This document shows, one piece after another, positions 49,807 through 58,902 of a stretch of DNA of 64,000 nucleotides. The position numbers and the translations under genes are program-made. The stretch is taken from the NCBI RefSeq assembly GCF_039905635.1, contig NZ_CP157000.1, positions 2,976,001 through 3,040,000 of the forward strand. Reading direction: 5' to 3'. Source of the DNA: Microbacterium sp. ProA8. Its GTDB lineage: Bacteria; Actinomycetota; Actinomycetes; Actinomycetales; Microbacteriaceae. Within the stretch, counting starts at the first letter, position 1. Every line of letters starts with the position of its first letter. The notes under the pieces were generated by a model. The model ran no database searches, had not been told where the DNA came from, and worked only from the letters and a program-made list of their open reading frames with translations.

Positions 49807-50694
49807 TCAGTCGCGCGGGCTGAGCAGATAGCGATTGAAGGATGCCGTGAGGTCGGCGTCGACCGGGACGGCGGCGTCGTCGATCGCTGTGATGGGCGCC
49901 GCGAGACGCACGCTCGACACCAGCCACGCGGCATCCGCCTGGCCCAGCGCGCTGATCGGAATCGTCGCATAGCCGGTCGCGAGACCCTGCTCCTCGAGAT
50001 GGGCGAACAGGCTCAACTGCGTCGTGCCGTGGAGGATGCCGCCGTTGGGCGCCGGAGTGACGAAGCGGCCGTCGAGCCGCAGGATGAGCGACGCGGTCGG
50101 GGCTTCGAGGACGAAGCCGTCCGAGCTCACGAACACGGCGTCGTCGGCTCCGCGCCGCTTCGCCTCGCGGATCGCCGCCATGTTGACCGCATACGACAGC
50201 GTCTTGGCGCCGAGCAGCAGCCACGGGGCCTTCGCGGGCGTGTCGATGCCATACCCCCGATCGAGCGTCACCACGCGGATGCCGTGCTCGCGCGCGACGG
50301 TGTTGTCGGCGGCGGCCGCCACGGTCACCCAGGCCGTGGGCGCGGGGCCGTGCTCGACGCCGCGGCTCAGGATGAGCTTGATCACGCCCTCGCCGTGGCG
50401 CGGCGCGTGCTGCGCGGCGACGTCCACGGCCTCCCGCCACTGTTCGAGGTTCGGGGGCGCCAGGTCACAGATCCGGGCTGAGTGCGCGAGCCGCTCGAGA
50501 TGCGCCTCCGTCTCCTGCGCGTGCCCGTCGACGACCCCGATCGACTCGAAGATGCCGTCGCCCCGCTGCGTGCTCAGCTCGCCGACGCTGAGTGCCGGTG
50601 CCGAGGGATCGATGACGCGGAACGTGTCGGCGAAGTCCGACCGGGCATCCTCTGCTGCCGAGGGGTCGATGACGAGCGCGAAGAGCAGGGCCAT
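49807..50694 (-). CDS. Class IV aminotransferase / aminodeoxychorismate lyase
   Basis: This 295-residue PLP enzyme has the Schiff-base Lys in LLLGAKTLSYAVN near residue 160, RGDGIFES near 45, EAPTASLILRLDGRFVTP near 198 and GILHGTT near 220. The family includes branched-chain and D-amino-acid aminotransferases and 4-amino-4-deoxychorismate lyase (pabC); the short active site favours the lyase but I cannot decide. The stop codon lies in the degenerate copy of the tandem repeat. Confidence 0.85.
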   Translation of the reverse strand: MALLFALVIDPSAAEDARSDFADTFRVIDPSAPALSVGELSTQRGDGIFESIGVVDGHAQETEAHLERLAHSARICDLAPPNLEQWREAVDVAAQHAPRHGEGVIKLILSRGVEHGPAPTAWVTVAAAADNTVAREHGIRVVTLDRGYGIDTPAKAPWLLLGAKTLSYAVNMAAIREAKRRGADDAVFVSSDGFVLEAPTASLILRLDGRFVTPAPNGGILHGTTQLSLFAHLEEQGLATGYATIPISALGQADAAWLVSSVRLAAPITAIDDAAVPVDADLTASFNRYLLSPRD

Positions 50695-50811
50695 GCCCCG
50701 AGCTTAGAGCGCAGGGAATGCCACGCCGGTCTCCTCCGTTACACTGGATCAGCCGGGCCGCAGTAACCCCGGGCTCCATCTTCTGCCGCTCCGAGCGGCC
50801 TCGCGCCGAGA

Positions 50812-50925
50812 GGCGTTCTGCGGCCCGGCACTTTCGTACCCGGGGAGATGCGCACCGCCAGCGGTGCGGAACGCCTCTCCGCGCAGCGGCATCAGCACTG
50901 CGGCGTTCTGCGGCCCGGCACTTTC
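50812..50925. repeat. 24-bp direct repeat, 90 bp apart
   Basis: GGCGTTCTGCGG followed by CCCGGCACTTTC is identical at 50812-50835 and 50902-50925. GAGAGGCGTT beside the first copy has its inverse AACGCCTCTC near 50870. It may be a remnant of a duplicated element. Confidence 0.85.
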
Positions 50926-51004
50926 ACGCCCGGTGTTCCGCGCACTTCTGTGTCGGACATCCGCCCGCCGGCGCTCGGTCGCTCGCTCCCTCGCTCGCGC
51001 GTGC

Positions 51005-51248
51005 TGGCGAGTGGCCAAGACCCGCGACCTCCAGCCGCGCATCCTGGCGAGTCGCCACGCCTACGCCGCCAGGCCCCTCCCCCGGCGGCTCACCAAAACC
51101 CACCACGCAGTCGCCCGTGCTGGCGAGTAGCCAAATCTCGCGACCTCAGCCGCGCATCCCGGCGAGTCGCCAAATCCGCCATCGCCGACCCCGCCCCGGC
51201 GGCTCGCCAAAACCCACCACCGCAGACGCGCATCCTGGCGACTCGCCA
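51005..51248. repeat. Seven-copy periodic array of a 13-bp palindrome
   Basis: Copies of YGGCGRSTCGCCA start at 51005, 51045, 51083, 51121, 51160, 51197 and 51236; gaps are 40, 38, 38, 39, 37 and 39 bp. TGGCGACTCGCCA is the symmetric form. A three-unit higher-order period of about 116 bp is visible: units 1 and 4 share CGCGACCTC...GCCGCGCATCC spacers, and units 3 and 6 share AAACCCACCAC. Repeats are too short and spacers too related for CRISPR. Confidence 0.85.
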
Positions 51249-51309
51249 AGATCGGCGATCGGAAGGGACACGGCGATCCGCCCCGTCGCGGCTGGAGGAA
51301 ACGGATTGC

Positions 51310-51948
51310 TCAGGTGAGGGCGTCGCGGCGCCACAGCGCGGCGCAGGCTGTCAGGTCGGCGGCGTAGTCCGAGAGCCGCAGGGCGCGCGTGGTGAACGCC
51401 GACGCACGCTCGGGCTCGGTCGCCTCGTAGTCGTCGGCGAGATGCGTCGCGCCGGACGCCTGCACGCGGCAGAATGCGGCGGCGCGGTCGAGCGCGACGG
51501 CGAAGTCCCCCTCGAACAGTCCCCGCAGGATGGTGTCGACCAGGGCGACGAGCTCGTCGGGGCCGGCGGGTGACGGCGCACCGGCGACCACATCATCGGC
51601 GGAGGCGAGCTCGGCACGGCCGCGCTCGTACAGGAGCGCGGCCGTGCGCGGGTCGTCGTGGATCATGAGCTGCACGAGGTACAGCCGCCAGAGCGCTCCG
51701 GGGAGCGACTTCGCCGGCGAGCGCGACCACAGTTCGGCGAGGTCGTCGATGCCGTGCTCGTCGGTGAACGCGACGAGCCGGTCGACGACGTCGCCGTCGG
51801 GGTCGGCGCGCACCCGGGCCAGCAGGGCGTGCGCGGTCGTGTGCGCGACGCGCGAGACCTCCGCCGGATCCTCGGCCGCGAACACACGGTCGAAGAGCTC
51901 CGCCGGTCGGCGGACGGGCTTGTGGAACTCCCTGGACGAATCGCTCAT
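51310..51948 (-). CDS. Uncharacterised Microbacteriaceae protein
   Basis: This 212-residue acidic, helical protein begins MSDSSREFHKPVRRPAELFDR and has no membrane segment. Proteins like it are, as I recall, wrongly named RNA polymerase beta subunit in some Microbacterium annotations; there is no polymerase motif. The start at 51948 is preferred to the upstream frame. The function is unknown. The gene ends directly beside the palindrome array. Confidence 0.72.
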   Translation of the reverse strand: MSDSSREFHKPVRRPAELFDRVFAAEDPAEVSRVAHTTAHALLARVRADPDGDVVDRLVAFTDEHGIDDLAELWSRSPAKSLPGALWRLYLVQLMIHDDPRTAALLYERGRAELASADDVVAGAPSPAGPDELVALVDTILRGLFEGDFAVALDRAAAFCRVQASGATHLADDYEATEPERASAFTTRALRLSDYAADLTACAALWRRDALT

Positions 51949-52029
51949 CCCGTCCAGGCTACTCGCCGCCACGAGCACGGGCTCCCGCTCGAGGGCAGCC
52001 GCCCAGGGCAGGCACATGACGCGGTCCCC

Positions 52030-52437
52030 TCAGACCTGGTTGATGCGGATGTGGTTGCCGGCCGGGTCGCGGAACGCGCAGTCGCGCGGTCCCCAGCCCT
52101 GCTCCTTGGGCTCCTGCAGCACCTCGGCGCCGAACGCGCGCAGCTGCTCGAAGGTGGCGTCGAGGTCGCTCGTGGTGAACACGTAGGGCCCCGGACCCGA
52201 CCCCTTCACGATGAGGCGGTGCAGCGACTCGCCGTCATCCGGCGACCGGCCCGCCGTCGGGTCCGACACGACGAGCGACAGACCGGGCTGACCGGGGAAG
52301 CCGAAGCTCACCCAGCGGTGACCGTCGTAAGAGACGTCGTTGACGACCTCGAGACCGAGGCCGTCGCGGTAGAACGGGATGGCGGCGTCGACATCGTCGA
52401 CGGTGATGGGGCTGTAGGCCAGCGCGATGTTCGTCAT
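52030..52437 (-). CDS. VOC family protein
   Basis: This 135-residue vicinal-oxygen-chelate protein begins MTNIALAYSPITVDDVDAA, with FYRDGLGLEVV near residue 25 and CAFRDPAGNHIRINQV at the end. It may bind or modify a small organic compound. It lies 65 bp downstream of an AraC-type regulator on the same strand, which probably controls it. Confidence 0.87.
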   Translation of the reverse strand: MTNIALAYSPITVDDVDAAIPFYRDGLGLEVVNDVSYDGHRWVSFGFPGQPGLSLVVSDPTAGRSPDDGESLHRLIVKGSGPGPYVFTTSDLDATFEQLRAFGAEVLQEPKEQGWGPRDCAFRDPAGNHIRINQV

Positions 52438-52502
52438 GCCTGCCACGCTAGAGGCCTCCCCAAGGGCGCGCTTCTCCGATCCTGCTCAGTTGACACGACC
52501 GG

Positions 52503-52919
52503 TCAGGCGTACCGGGTCGGGCGCGTGAGGATCTTCGCGACGCACAGCGGCATCGCCTCGGCGGCGTCATGCGGCCGGGACCGGTACGAGCTCGGGGTCT
52601 CCCCCACGATCTCGCTGAACGTCGAGCTGAACGAGCCGAGCGAGGTCGCACCGACGGCGGTGCAGGCATCCGTCACCGACGTGCCCTCGCGCAGCAGCGC
52701 CATGGCGCGCTCGATCCGCCGGGTCATGAGGTACGCGTACGGGGTCTCGCCGTATGCCGCCTTGAACTCCCGCGAGAAGTGCGCCGGAGACATCAGGGCT
52801 TTCGTCGCCATCGTCGGCACGTCGAGCGGCTGCGCGTACTCGCGATCGATGAGATCGCGCGCACGCCGCAGGTGCGCGAGGGTCTGGGTCGTCTGCACGG
52901 CGGAAACCACGGGTTTCAC
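52503..52919 (-). CDS. AraC-family regulator consisting of the DNA-binding domain only
   Basis: This 138-residue protein starts at GTG. Two helix-turn-helix motifs are visible: TMATKALMSPAHFSREFK near residues 36-53 and DACTAVGATSLGSFSSTFSE near 83-102, followed by GETPSSYR. No ligand-binding domain is present. It may sense nothing itself or act with the downstream VOC protein. Confidence 0.87.
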   Translation of the reverse strand: MKPVVSAVQTTQTLAHLRRARDLIDREYAQPLDVPTMATKALMSPAHFSREFKAAYGETPYAYLMTRRIERAMALLREGTSVTDACTAVGATSLGSFSSTFSEIVGETPSSYRSRPHDAAEAMPLCVAKILTRPTRYA

Positions 52920-52963
52920 GCTACCCGGATCGTCCCGTCGCGCCAGCCCGTCCGCGGCCCGGT

Positions 52964-53794
52964 TCAGGCGGTGGGGATGACCACGATGGGTTCGGACGAC
53001 GGCTCCCCGGTGGGTGAACCGCCCTGCGGCTCGATCGTCATCGCGATCACGTCGCCCGGCTCGACCTCACCGTCGAGCAATGCCGTCGCCTGGCCGTCCG
53101 CGGACTCGAAGGTGCCTGCCGAGACCGCGTCGCCGCCACGCACGAACCACAGCTCGAAGCTCTCGTCGTCAGCGATCTGCGGAAGTCCCTGCGAGACCAC
53201 CACGACCTTGCCGACCGACTCCGACCAGTGCGCCGTCGCCGTGCCGCCGTCGGTGACCTCGACCGTGGTCGACTGGGCGTCGGGGGCATCCTCGATCTGC
53301 TGGAGCGCGACGACCTCTGCCGAGCGGTTGAGGTAGTCGTTGATGGTTGCCGCGCCGAGCCCGAGGGCGACCAGCAGCACCAGCGATGCGGCGAGCCCGA
53401 GGATCCCGCGGGTCCAGCGCCGCCGCGAAACCGCCTGGATGACGGCCGTCGCGGGCGGCGGCTCGGCCGCCGGCTGCTCGTCGCTCTCCGACCACGCCGC
53501 GACCGGTTCGGCGGCCGCGGCGGCGGCCGCGTCCATCGCGGGCCGCTGCGGGGTCGCCGGCAGCTGCGGGGTGGCCGCGACACGGGCGAGCAGGGTCGAG
53601 CGCAGGGTCAGCGGGGGCAGCGCGTCGGAGACGGTGTCGGCGAGCGCGGCGGCGGTCGCCGCATCCGTGTCCACCAGATGCTGCCACTCGGGGTGCCGGC
53701 GTCGGGCGGCCTCGAACGCCTCCCGGTCGGCGGGTGACAGCGCGTTCAGCGCAGCGCCGGCGGCGAGCTCGGCGAACTCCTCCTCGTTCATCAC
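52964..53794 (-). CDS. rskA: Anti-sigma factor RskA
   Basis: This 276-residue membrane protein holds SigK inactive. The N-terminal anti-sigma domain contains AELAAGAALNALSPADREAF near residues 7-26. One membrane helix lies near 145-167 (LGLAASLVLLVALGLGAATI), with an extracellular domain after it (GLPQIADDESFELWFV). GTG at 53794 overlaps the sigK stop by 4 bp; the ATG one codon later is the alternative. Regulated proteolysis probably releases SigK. Confidence 0.9.
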   Translation of the reverse strand: MMNEEEFAELAAGAALNALSPADREAFEAARRRHPEWQHLVDTDAATAAALADTVSDALPPLTLRSTLLARVAATPQLPATPQRPAMDAAAAAAAEPVAAWSESDEQPAAEPPPATAVIQAVSRRRWTRGILGLAASLVLLVALGLGAATINDYLNRSAEVVALQQIEDAPDAQSTTVEVTDGGTATAHWSESVGKVVVVSQGLPQIADDESFELWFVRGGDAVSAGTFESADGQATALLDGEVEPGDVIAMTIEPQGGSPTGEPSSEPIVVIPTA

Positions 53795-54393
53795 GCGGTC
53801 ACCCCCATCTCTGCTCTCAGGCGGGTTAATCCGTCCCGCATCCTCGTCTTGATCGTCCCCAGCGGCGCTCCCACCAGGGCCGCGATCTCGCTCTGACTGT
53901 AACCCCCGTAATACGCGAGGGTCAGCGCTTCCTTCTGGGCGTCGGGCAGCGCTGACAGCGCCGTCGCCACCCGCTCCCCCTCGATGCGCAGCTCGACCTG
54001 CTCCGCCACCTCGTCATGGGCCACCGCGAGGTCGCGGATTCCCGCTCGCACGTCGCGATCGGTGCTCGACTGCGAGGCCCGCACACGGTCCACAGCCCGG
54101 CGGTGCGCGATCGTGAGCACCCACGATCTTCCCTGACCTCTGTTCGGAGCGAACCGCGATGCGGATTGCCACACCTCCAGGAACACCTCCTGCAGCACCT
54201 CTTCGCTCTGGGCCCGGTTGACGAGCACACGCAGGATCAGGCCGAAGACGCGCGGCGAGAGCAGGTCGTAGACCCGGGCGAACGCCGCCTGGTCGCCGCC
54301 GGCGACGCGCTGCAGCAGCTCTCCGATGCGATCAACGGGCTCCGTGCCGTCCTCCGGCACGTCGATCCCGTCGATCACCATGTCCACCAGCAT
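53791..54393 (-). CDS. sigK: ECF sigma factor SigK
   Basis: This 200-residue ECF sigma factor has region 2 (ARVYDLLSPRVFGLILRVL ... FLEVWQSASRF) near residues 40-85 and region 4 (ALTLAYYGGYSQSEIAALV ... TIKTRMRDGLTRLR) near 155-190. A second ATG at 54381 is possible. It lies 39 bp after dipZ and overlaps rskA, so it is probably transcribed from the SigK-type promoter before dipZ, which gives autoregulation. Confidence 0.92.
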   Translation of the reverse strand: MLVDMVIDGIDVPEDGTEPVDRIGELLQRVAGGDQAAFARVYDLLSPRVFGLILRVLVNRAQSEEVLQEVFLEVWQSASRFAPNRGQGRSWVLTIAHRRAVDRVRASQSSTDRDVRAGIRDLAVAHDEVAEQVELRIEGERVATALSALPDAQKEALTLAYYGGYSQSEIAALVGAPLGTIKTRMRDGLTRLRAEMGVTA

Positions 54394-54432
54394 GCCCTAC
54401 GTCCCCTCCCGACAACCTGACCGCACGCGATG

Positions 54433-56163
54433 TCAGCCGAACGTGAACGAATAGACCTCGACGCCTGGCGACACGATCACCTCGAGCACCTGGCCGGACG
54501 CGACGGAGCCGTCCGCGACGGCGTACGACCTGGGCGTTCCCGACACCGCCAGCGCTTGCTCGCGGCCGCCGTCGAGCCGTACCCGCACCTCCCCTTCGCC
54601 CGCGAGCACCATGCGCACCTCATCCGCATGGAACTGCAGACGGATGCCGCCACCTGCCGCCGCGGCGGGCGTGGCGTACTGCGTCTCGATGCGCCAGGCG
54701 CCGTCGAGGGCGAACGAATCCGCCGGCTGCTCGGCGGGCAGCCGGTACTCGCCCTCGCCGGCACGGTAGGGCGCGTCACCGCCGTAGTTGACGTCCTTCG
54801 CCGAACCGAGGAACGTCTCGCGCGTGCGCGTGCCGGCATCCGGCGTGTCGTCGGCGATGTCGGTCGGATCCGGCAGCGCGACGTCGGGGTCGGCATCCTG
54901 CAGCAGCTCTCGGATGAGCTTCTCGGTCGCGGCGTAGTTGCCCTCGCCGAGTGAGATGTGCCGTACCGTGCCGGACGCGTCGATGAGGTAGTGGGCGGGC
55001 CAGTAGCGGTTCCGGTAGTTCGTCCACGTCGACAGGCTGTTGTCGAGCGCCACCGGATACGTGATCCCGAAGTCGCGGGCGCCCGCCGCGACATTGGCGG
55101 TGTCCTTCTCGAACGCGTACTCCGGAGAGTGGATGCCGATCACCCGCAGTCCCGCGTCGCGATAGGCCTCGTCCCACGCCACGACGTGCGGGATGCTCCG
55201 CTGGCAGTTGATGCACGAGTATGCCCAGAAATCGATGAGCACGACCCCGCCCTGCAGGTCGTCGAGGTCGATCGGAGCGCCTTCCGGCGTGTTCAGCCAC
55301 GCGTCGATGCCCCGGATGCCCGGCGCCGCCCCGCAGGACTCGAGCTCGGCCGCGCCGTTGGTGCACTGGTCGAGCTCGCGGTTCTCGTCCGTCACGAGGC
55401 CGCCGAGATCGAGCGCCCGGCGCGCGTCGGGGTTGTCGGTGAGCTGCCGCTGGATGCCGGCCGTGTAGTCGGGCACGAGCCGCTGCAGCAGCTGCGGGAC
55501 GTTGAAGACCAGCCCGACCGCGAGCGCGAGCATCGCCACGCCGGCGGCGATCCGGAGGCCTCGCTCGTGAGTGCGGAAGGCGCGGATGCGCTCGACCAAG
55601 CCCCGGCCCGCCAGCGCGAAGAACAGCAGCGGGATGGCGACGCCCACGGCGAAGGAGAGGGTCAGCACCACGGTGCCGACGTCGATGCGGCCGGTCGAGC
55701 CGGCCACGATGATCGCCGCCAGCACCGGTCCGGCGCACGGCACGAAAACGGTGCCGAGGGCCAGCCCGACGCCGTAGCCGCTCCCGGAGTTCTGCACCTC
55801 CGAGCGTCGCGCAAGACGCTGGAACGGCTTCTCGAGCACCCGCTCGAATCCCGGGACGAGCAGGCCGATTCCGATCAGCACGAGTACCGCGATCCCCGCC
55901 CAGCGCAGCACGTCCTGGGGCAGCCCGAGCGCGCCCAGCAGGAGCGAGCCCAGCAGGGTGACCAGCGTGAAGCTGGTGACGAGCCCGGCGATGACGAGGT
56001 ATGGCCGCCAGCGCGACGCCGGGGCCCGCCCGTCGGCCGCCTCCGAGGCGAAGCGGGCGGACTGCGCGCCGCCGGTCAGGAAGATGACCGGCAGCACCGG
56101 CAGGATGCACGGCGAGATCCCCGTGATGAGCCCGCCGAGCAGACCGATGATGACGAGCTCCAT
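54433..56163 (-). CDS. dipZ: DipZ: CcdA membrane domain fused to a thioredoxin-fold domain
   Basis: This 576-residue protein carries electrons across the membrane. Six CcdA-type helices (about 1-245) hold one Cys in [12 protein letters not shown] near 17 and another in [12 protein letters not shown] near 148. A thioredoxin-like domain (about 280-430) has the redox centre [13 protein letters not shown] near 320. A beta-rich C-terminal domain ends the protein. The ATG at 56163 follows AAGGGGG. In M. tuberculosis dipZ belongs to the SigK regulon; here a SigK-type promoter is directly upstream. Confidence 0.93.
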   Translation of the reverse strand: MELVIIGLLGGLITGISPCILPVLPVIFLTGGAQSARFASEAADGRAPASRWRPYLVIAGLVTSFTLVTLLGSLLLGALGLPQDVLRWAGIAVLVLIGIGLLVPGFERVLEKPFQRLARRSEVQNSGSGYGVGLALGTVFVPCAGPVLAAIIVAGSTGRIDVGTVVLTLSFAVGVAIPLLFFALAGRGLVERIRAFRTHERGLRIAAGVAMLALAVGLVFNVPQLLQRLVPDYTAGIQRQLTDNPDARRALDLGGLVTDENRELDQCTNGAAELESCGAAPGIRGIDAWLNTPEGAPIDLDDLQGGVVLIDFWAYSCINCQRSIPHVVAWDEAYRDAGLRVIGIHSPEYAFEKDTANVAAGARDFGITYPVALDNSLSTWTNYRNRYWPAHYLIDASGTVRHISLGEGNYAATEKLIRELLQDADPDVALPDPTDIADDTPDAGTRTRETFLGSAKDVNYGGDAPYRAGEGEYRLPAEQPADSFALDGAWRIETQYATPAAAAGGGIRLQFHADEVRMVLAGEGEVRVRLDGGREQALAVSGTPRSYAVADGSVASGQVLEVIVSPGVEVYSFTFG

Positions 56164-56186
56164 GAATCCCCCTTGGTGTCGAGGGT

Positions 56187-56215
56187 TGTTCGCTCCGCGG
56201 GCCGCTTCGGATTGG
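56187..56215 (-). promoter_or_regulatory. SigK-type promoter for dipZ-sigK-rskA
   Basis: On the minus strand, CCAATCC (56209-56215) and CGAACA (56187-56192) are 16 bp apart. Transcription would start about 17 nt before the dipZ ATG. It is identical in both elements and spacing to the divergent promoter on the other strand. Confidence 0.8.
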
Positions 56216-56256
56216 ACGAGCGACGCCGAGCGCCCAGCGGCGGCATCCGTATTCGT

Positions 56257-56285
56257 CCAATCCGTTCCGGGAAGCCCTCCGAACA
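56257..56285 (+). promoter_or_regulatory. SigK-type promoter for the fasciclin lipoprotein
   Basis: CCAATCC (56257-56263) and CGAACA (56280-56285) are 16 bp apart, identical to the dipZ promoter. The two form a 12-bp inverted repeat, CGGATTGGACGA/TCGTCCAATCCG (56208-56219 and 56253-56264). The leader is about 78 nt. Confidence 0.8.
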
Positions 56286-56369
56286 GTCCGTGCAGCCGCT
56301 CCTGCGGCACGCTCCCCGCACCGGGGGCCACCAGACCGCGGTCGCACGACCGCATGGAGGAGGAAGACA

Positions 56370-57032
56370 ATGTCTCGCATCACCAGGAAGCGCCTCTCGG
56401 CCGGACTCGCGCTCGCCGTCGCCGCGACCTTCGCACTGTCGGCCTGTTCGATGGGCGGCTCGGCGGCCGAGCCGTCGGCAGAACCCTCGACACCGGCCAT
56501 GGAGGCGAGCGAGGAGCCGATGGCCGTCGATCCCGCCGCGAACCTCGTCGGCCCCGGCTGCGCCGCATATGCGGAGGCCGTGCCGGACGGCGACGGGTCG
56601 ATCGAGGGCATGTCGGCCGATCCGGTCGCTGTCGCGGCATCCAACAATCCGCTGCTCACCACGCTCGTCGCCGCGGTCAGCGGCCAGCTCAACCCCGAGG
56701 TCGACCTCGTGGACACCCTCAACGGCGATGAGTTCACCGTCTTCGCGCCCGTCGACGAGGCGTTCGCTGCCATCGACCCGGCGACCATCGAGGCGCTGAA
56801 GACCGACACCGCGACGCTGACGTCGATCCTGACGTACCACGTGGTTCCCGGCCAGATCGAGCCGGCCGACATCGCCGGCATGCACACGACGGTGCAGGGC
56901 GCCGATCTCGAGGTGACCGGAAGCGGAGACGAGTGGATGGTCAACGATGCCACCGTCATCTGCGGCGGCGTGCAGACCGCCAACGCCACCGTGTATCTCA
57001 TCGACTCGGTCCTGATGCCTCCGGCACAGTGA
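56370..57032 (+). CDS. Fasciclin-domain lipoprotein (MPT70/MPT83-like)
   Basis: This 220-residue exported lipoprotein has a signal peptide ending in LSAC near residue 26. A single fasciclin domain (about 80-220) contains [14 protein letters not shown] near 125-138 and [13 protein letters not shown] near 160. MPT70/MPT83 are the known mycobacterial SigK-controlled relatives. GGAGGAGG precedes the ATG. The divergent dipZ-sigK-rskA operon carries the same promoter. Confidence 0.92.
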   Translation: MSRITRKRLSAGLALAVAATFALSACSMGGSAAEPSAEPSTPAMEASEEPMAVDPAANLVGPGCAAYAEAVPDGDGSIEGMSADPVAVAASNNPLLTTLVAAVSGQLNPEVDLVDTLNGDEFTVFAPVDEAFAAIDPATIEALKTDTATLTSILTYHVVPGQIEPADIAGMHTTVQGADLEVTGSGDEWMVNDATVICGGVQTANATVYLIDSVLMPPAQ

Positions 57033-57064
57033 CCGCCGCCGGCTTCGGCCGGCAGGGGGGCGGT

Positions 57065-57102
57065 GAGGCCGCCGACGTCTGTGGGGTGACGTCGGCGGCC
57101 TC
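57065..57102. terminator. Terminator after the fasciclin gene
   Basis: A perfect 15-bp stem (57065-57079 with 57088-57102) and 8-nt loop lie 33 bp after the stop. Confidence 0.88.
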
Positions 57103-57224
57103 GTCGTGTCTTGCACGCACTCGCGGGAGAGTCAAGGGTGTGGGCCCAAAAAGGTGCGCTGTCTAACGTGATTCCTGGGCCTGGGGTTGCGCCGGAGGGG
57201 TGCGGACGCCAGGTGGGAGGACAC

Positions 57225-58676
57225 GTGACAGACTTGCGCGCGTCGGCGGAGTTGTCCACCGGCGAGATCTTGGACGATCGCTACGTCCTGCACGAGCGCA
57301 TCGGCGAGGGCGGCATGGCACGCGTCTATCGCGCCGAAGACACCCACCTCCAGCGCTCGGTAGCGGTGAAGGTGTTCCGCGAACCCACCGACGGCGTCGA
57401 CTCCGTAGAGCGTGCCCTGTCGGAGACGACCCTCCTCGCTTCTCTGAGTCACCATTCCCTCGTCACCGTCTTCGACGCGCGCGTGGGCACCGGTGAGACC
57501 AGCTACCTGGTCATGGAGCACGTCGACGGCATCACCCTGCGTGATCTCATCGCGCGCGGGCCCGTCGATCCGAAGATCGTGGCATCGATCGCGATCGACG
57601 TCGCGGAGGGCCTGCACGTCGCGCACGAGCACGGGGTCGTGCATCGCGACATCAAGCCCTCGAACGTGCTGCTGTGGTCATCTCCCCGGCCTGGCTGGGA
57701 GTGGCGGGCGAAGCTCGCCGACTTCGGCATCGCCTACCTGATGGACACGGCCCGTGTGACCACCCCGGGAGTCATCGTCGGCACGATGGCGTACGTGGCG
57801 CCGGAGCAGGCGCAGGGCGTGCCGCCGGCGCCGGCCGCCGACATCTATGCGTTCGGCCTGCTGCTGATCGAGGCGCTGACCGGCGAACGCCCGTTCGGCG
57901 ATGCCGAAGGCATCGGCACGGTGGTGGCACGGCTGTCGTCGGCGCCCAGTATCCCCGAGTCGCTCCACCCGTCGTGGCAGGGCCTCCTGCGCGGGATGAC
58001 GGCGATCCGTCCGGACGACCGCCCCACCGCGATCGAGGTGGTGACGGCCGCATCGCGCCTGGCGGCCATGGAGAACACCATCGCCCGGGAGAGTGCCGAC
58101 CCCTCGACGGCGCCCGTCGCGATACCGGTCACCGACCCCACGCAGATCATTCCCCCGCTCGCACTCGCCGCGGGTTCCACGGGCACGCCCGAGCGCGGAG
58201 CGCTCCGCCGCGATGCGCGCGTGGCCGCCCTGGCGTCGGGGTCTTCGGCCGGGACCGGTGAGGCGGCCGAGGTCGCCCCCGCCCTGCCGGACGAGGAGCG
58301 ACGCCCCTCGCGTCGTGCCCTGGTGATCGGTGTGGTCGTCGCGGCGGCGCTCGCGATCGCGCTCGCGCTCGGCACGGTGCTGCTCGCGAACAGCTGGGCC
58401 GCGGAACCGGACCCGGCGTCCACCCCGCCCGCGGAGGAGCAGGCTCCGCCCGTACCGACTGAGGAGGCCCCGGTCACGCCCACGGAGGAGGCTCCGGTGC
58501 AGGAGGCACCGGTCAGCGTGCCCGCTGAGCAGGCCCCGGCCGGCGACCCGCCGCCGGCCGACACCACTGGCGGCGGCGACGTCAATGACAACAGCGGCCC
58601 GGGCAACAACAACGGCAACGGCAACGGCGGCGGCAACGGCGGGCGCGGGAACGGCAACGGCGGCGGCAACGACTGA
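57225..58676 (+). CDS. Membrane Ser/Thr protein kinase (PknB-like, without PASTA repeats)
   Basis: This 483-residue kinase starts at GTG after GTGGGAGG. The kinase domain (15-285) has GEGGMARVYRA near 25, VAVKVF near 47, HRDIKPSNVL near 140 and LADFGIAYL near 164. After a juxtamembrane region rich in Arg, a helix (about 365-390) crosses the membrane. The extracellular part has Pro/Glu/Ala repeats and ends in a Gly/Asn-rich tail (about 455-483). PASTA domains, usual in PknB, are absent. Confidence 0.93.
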   Translation: MTDLRASAELSTGEILDDRYVLHERIGEGGMARVYRAEDTHLQRSVAVKVFREPTDGVDSVERALSETTLLASLSHHSLVTVFDARVGTGETSYLVMEHVDGITLRDLIARGPVDPKIVASIAIDVAEGLHVAHEHGVVHRDIKPSNVLLWSSPRPGWEWRAKLADFGIAYLMDTARVTTPGVIVGTMAYVAPEQAQGVPPAPAADIYAFGLLLIEALTGERPFGDAEGIGTVVARLSSAPSIPESLHPSWQGLLRGMTAIRPDDRPTAIEVVTAASRLAAMENTIARESADPSTAPVAIPVTDPTQIIPPLALAAGSTGTPERGALRRDARVAALASGSSAGTGEAAEVAPALPDEERRPSRRALVIGVVVAAALAIALALGTVLLANSWAAEPDPASTPPAEEQAPPVPTEEAPVTPTEEAPVQEAPVSVPAEQAPAGDPPPADTTGGGDVNDNSGPGNNNGNGNGGGNGGRGNGNGGGND

Positions 58677-58902
58677 GCGCCGCAGTCAAGCTCCACTGAG
58701 GTCGCGCATGGCTCTCGACCGCCCGTCGGGGCGGGATGACTTGCGGTTGAACTCGGTCAGCGGCTGGTCCCGCCCGCATGAACCGCACTGCTTCCTCATC
58801 GCCTCCTGGTCCTTTCCCGCGACGTCTCCAGACGAGCGACCCACAGCCTAGAGACGGGCTCCGACGCTCCGACCATCCGCGTGGCCTTGCTAGGGTGGAG
58901 GC

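Larger units (their letters stand above)
50695..51309. other. 615-bp repeat-rich region with no credible gene
   Basis: The gap between two genes on the minus strand contains an exact 24-bp direct repeat (50812-50835 and 50902-50925) with inverted GAGAGGCGTT/AACGCCTCTC, then a periodic palindrome array (51005-51248). Short frames occur on both strands in several phases, with no consistent coding signal or ribosome site. Confidence 0.75.

Noticed and set aside
51005..51248. CRISPR array
   Set aside because: The repeated core is only 13 bp, the intervening sequences are related to one another, and no cas gene is in the window.
51310..51948. RNA polymerase beta subunit name for the 212-residue protein
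   Set aside because: No polymerase motif is present; the name, where used, appears to be an annotation error.
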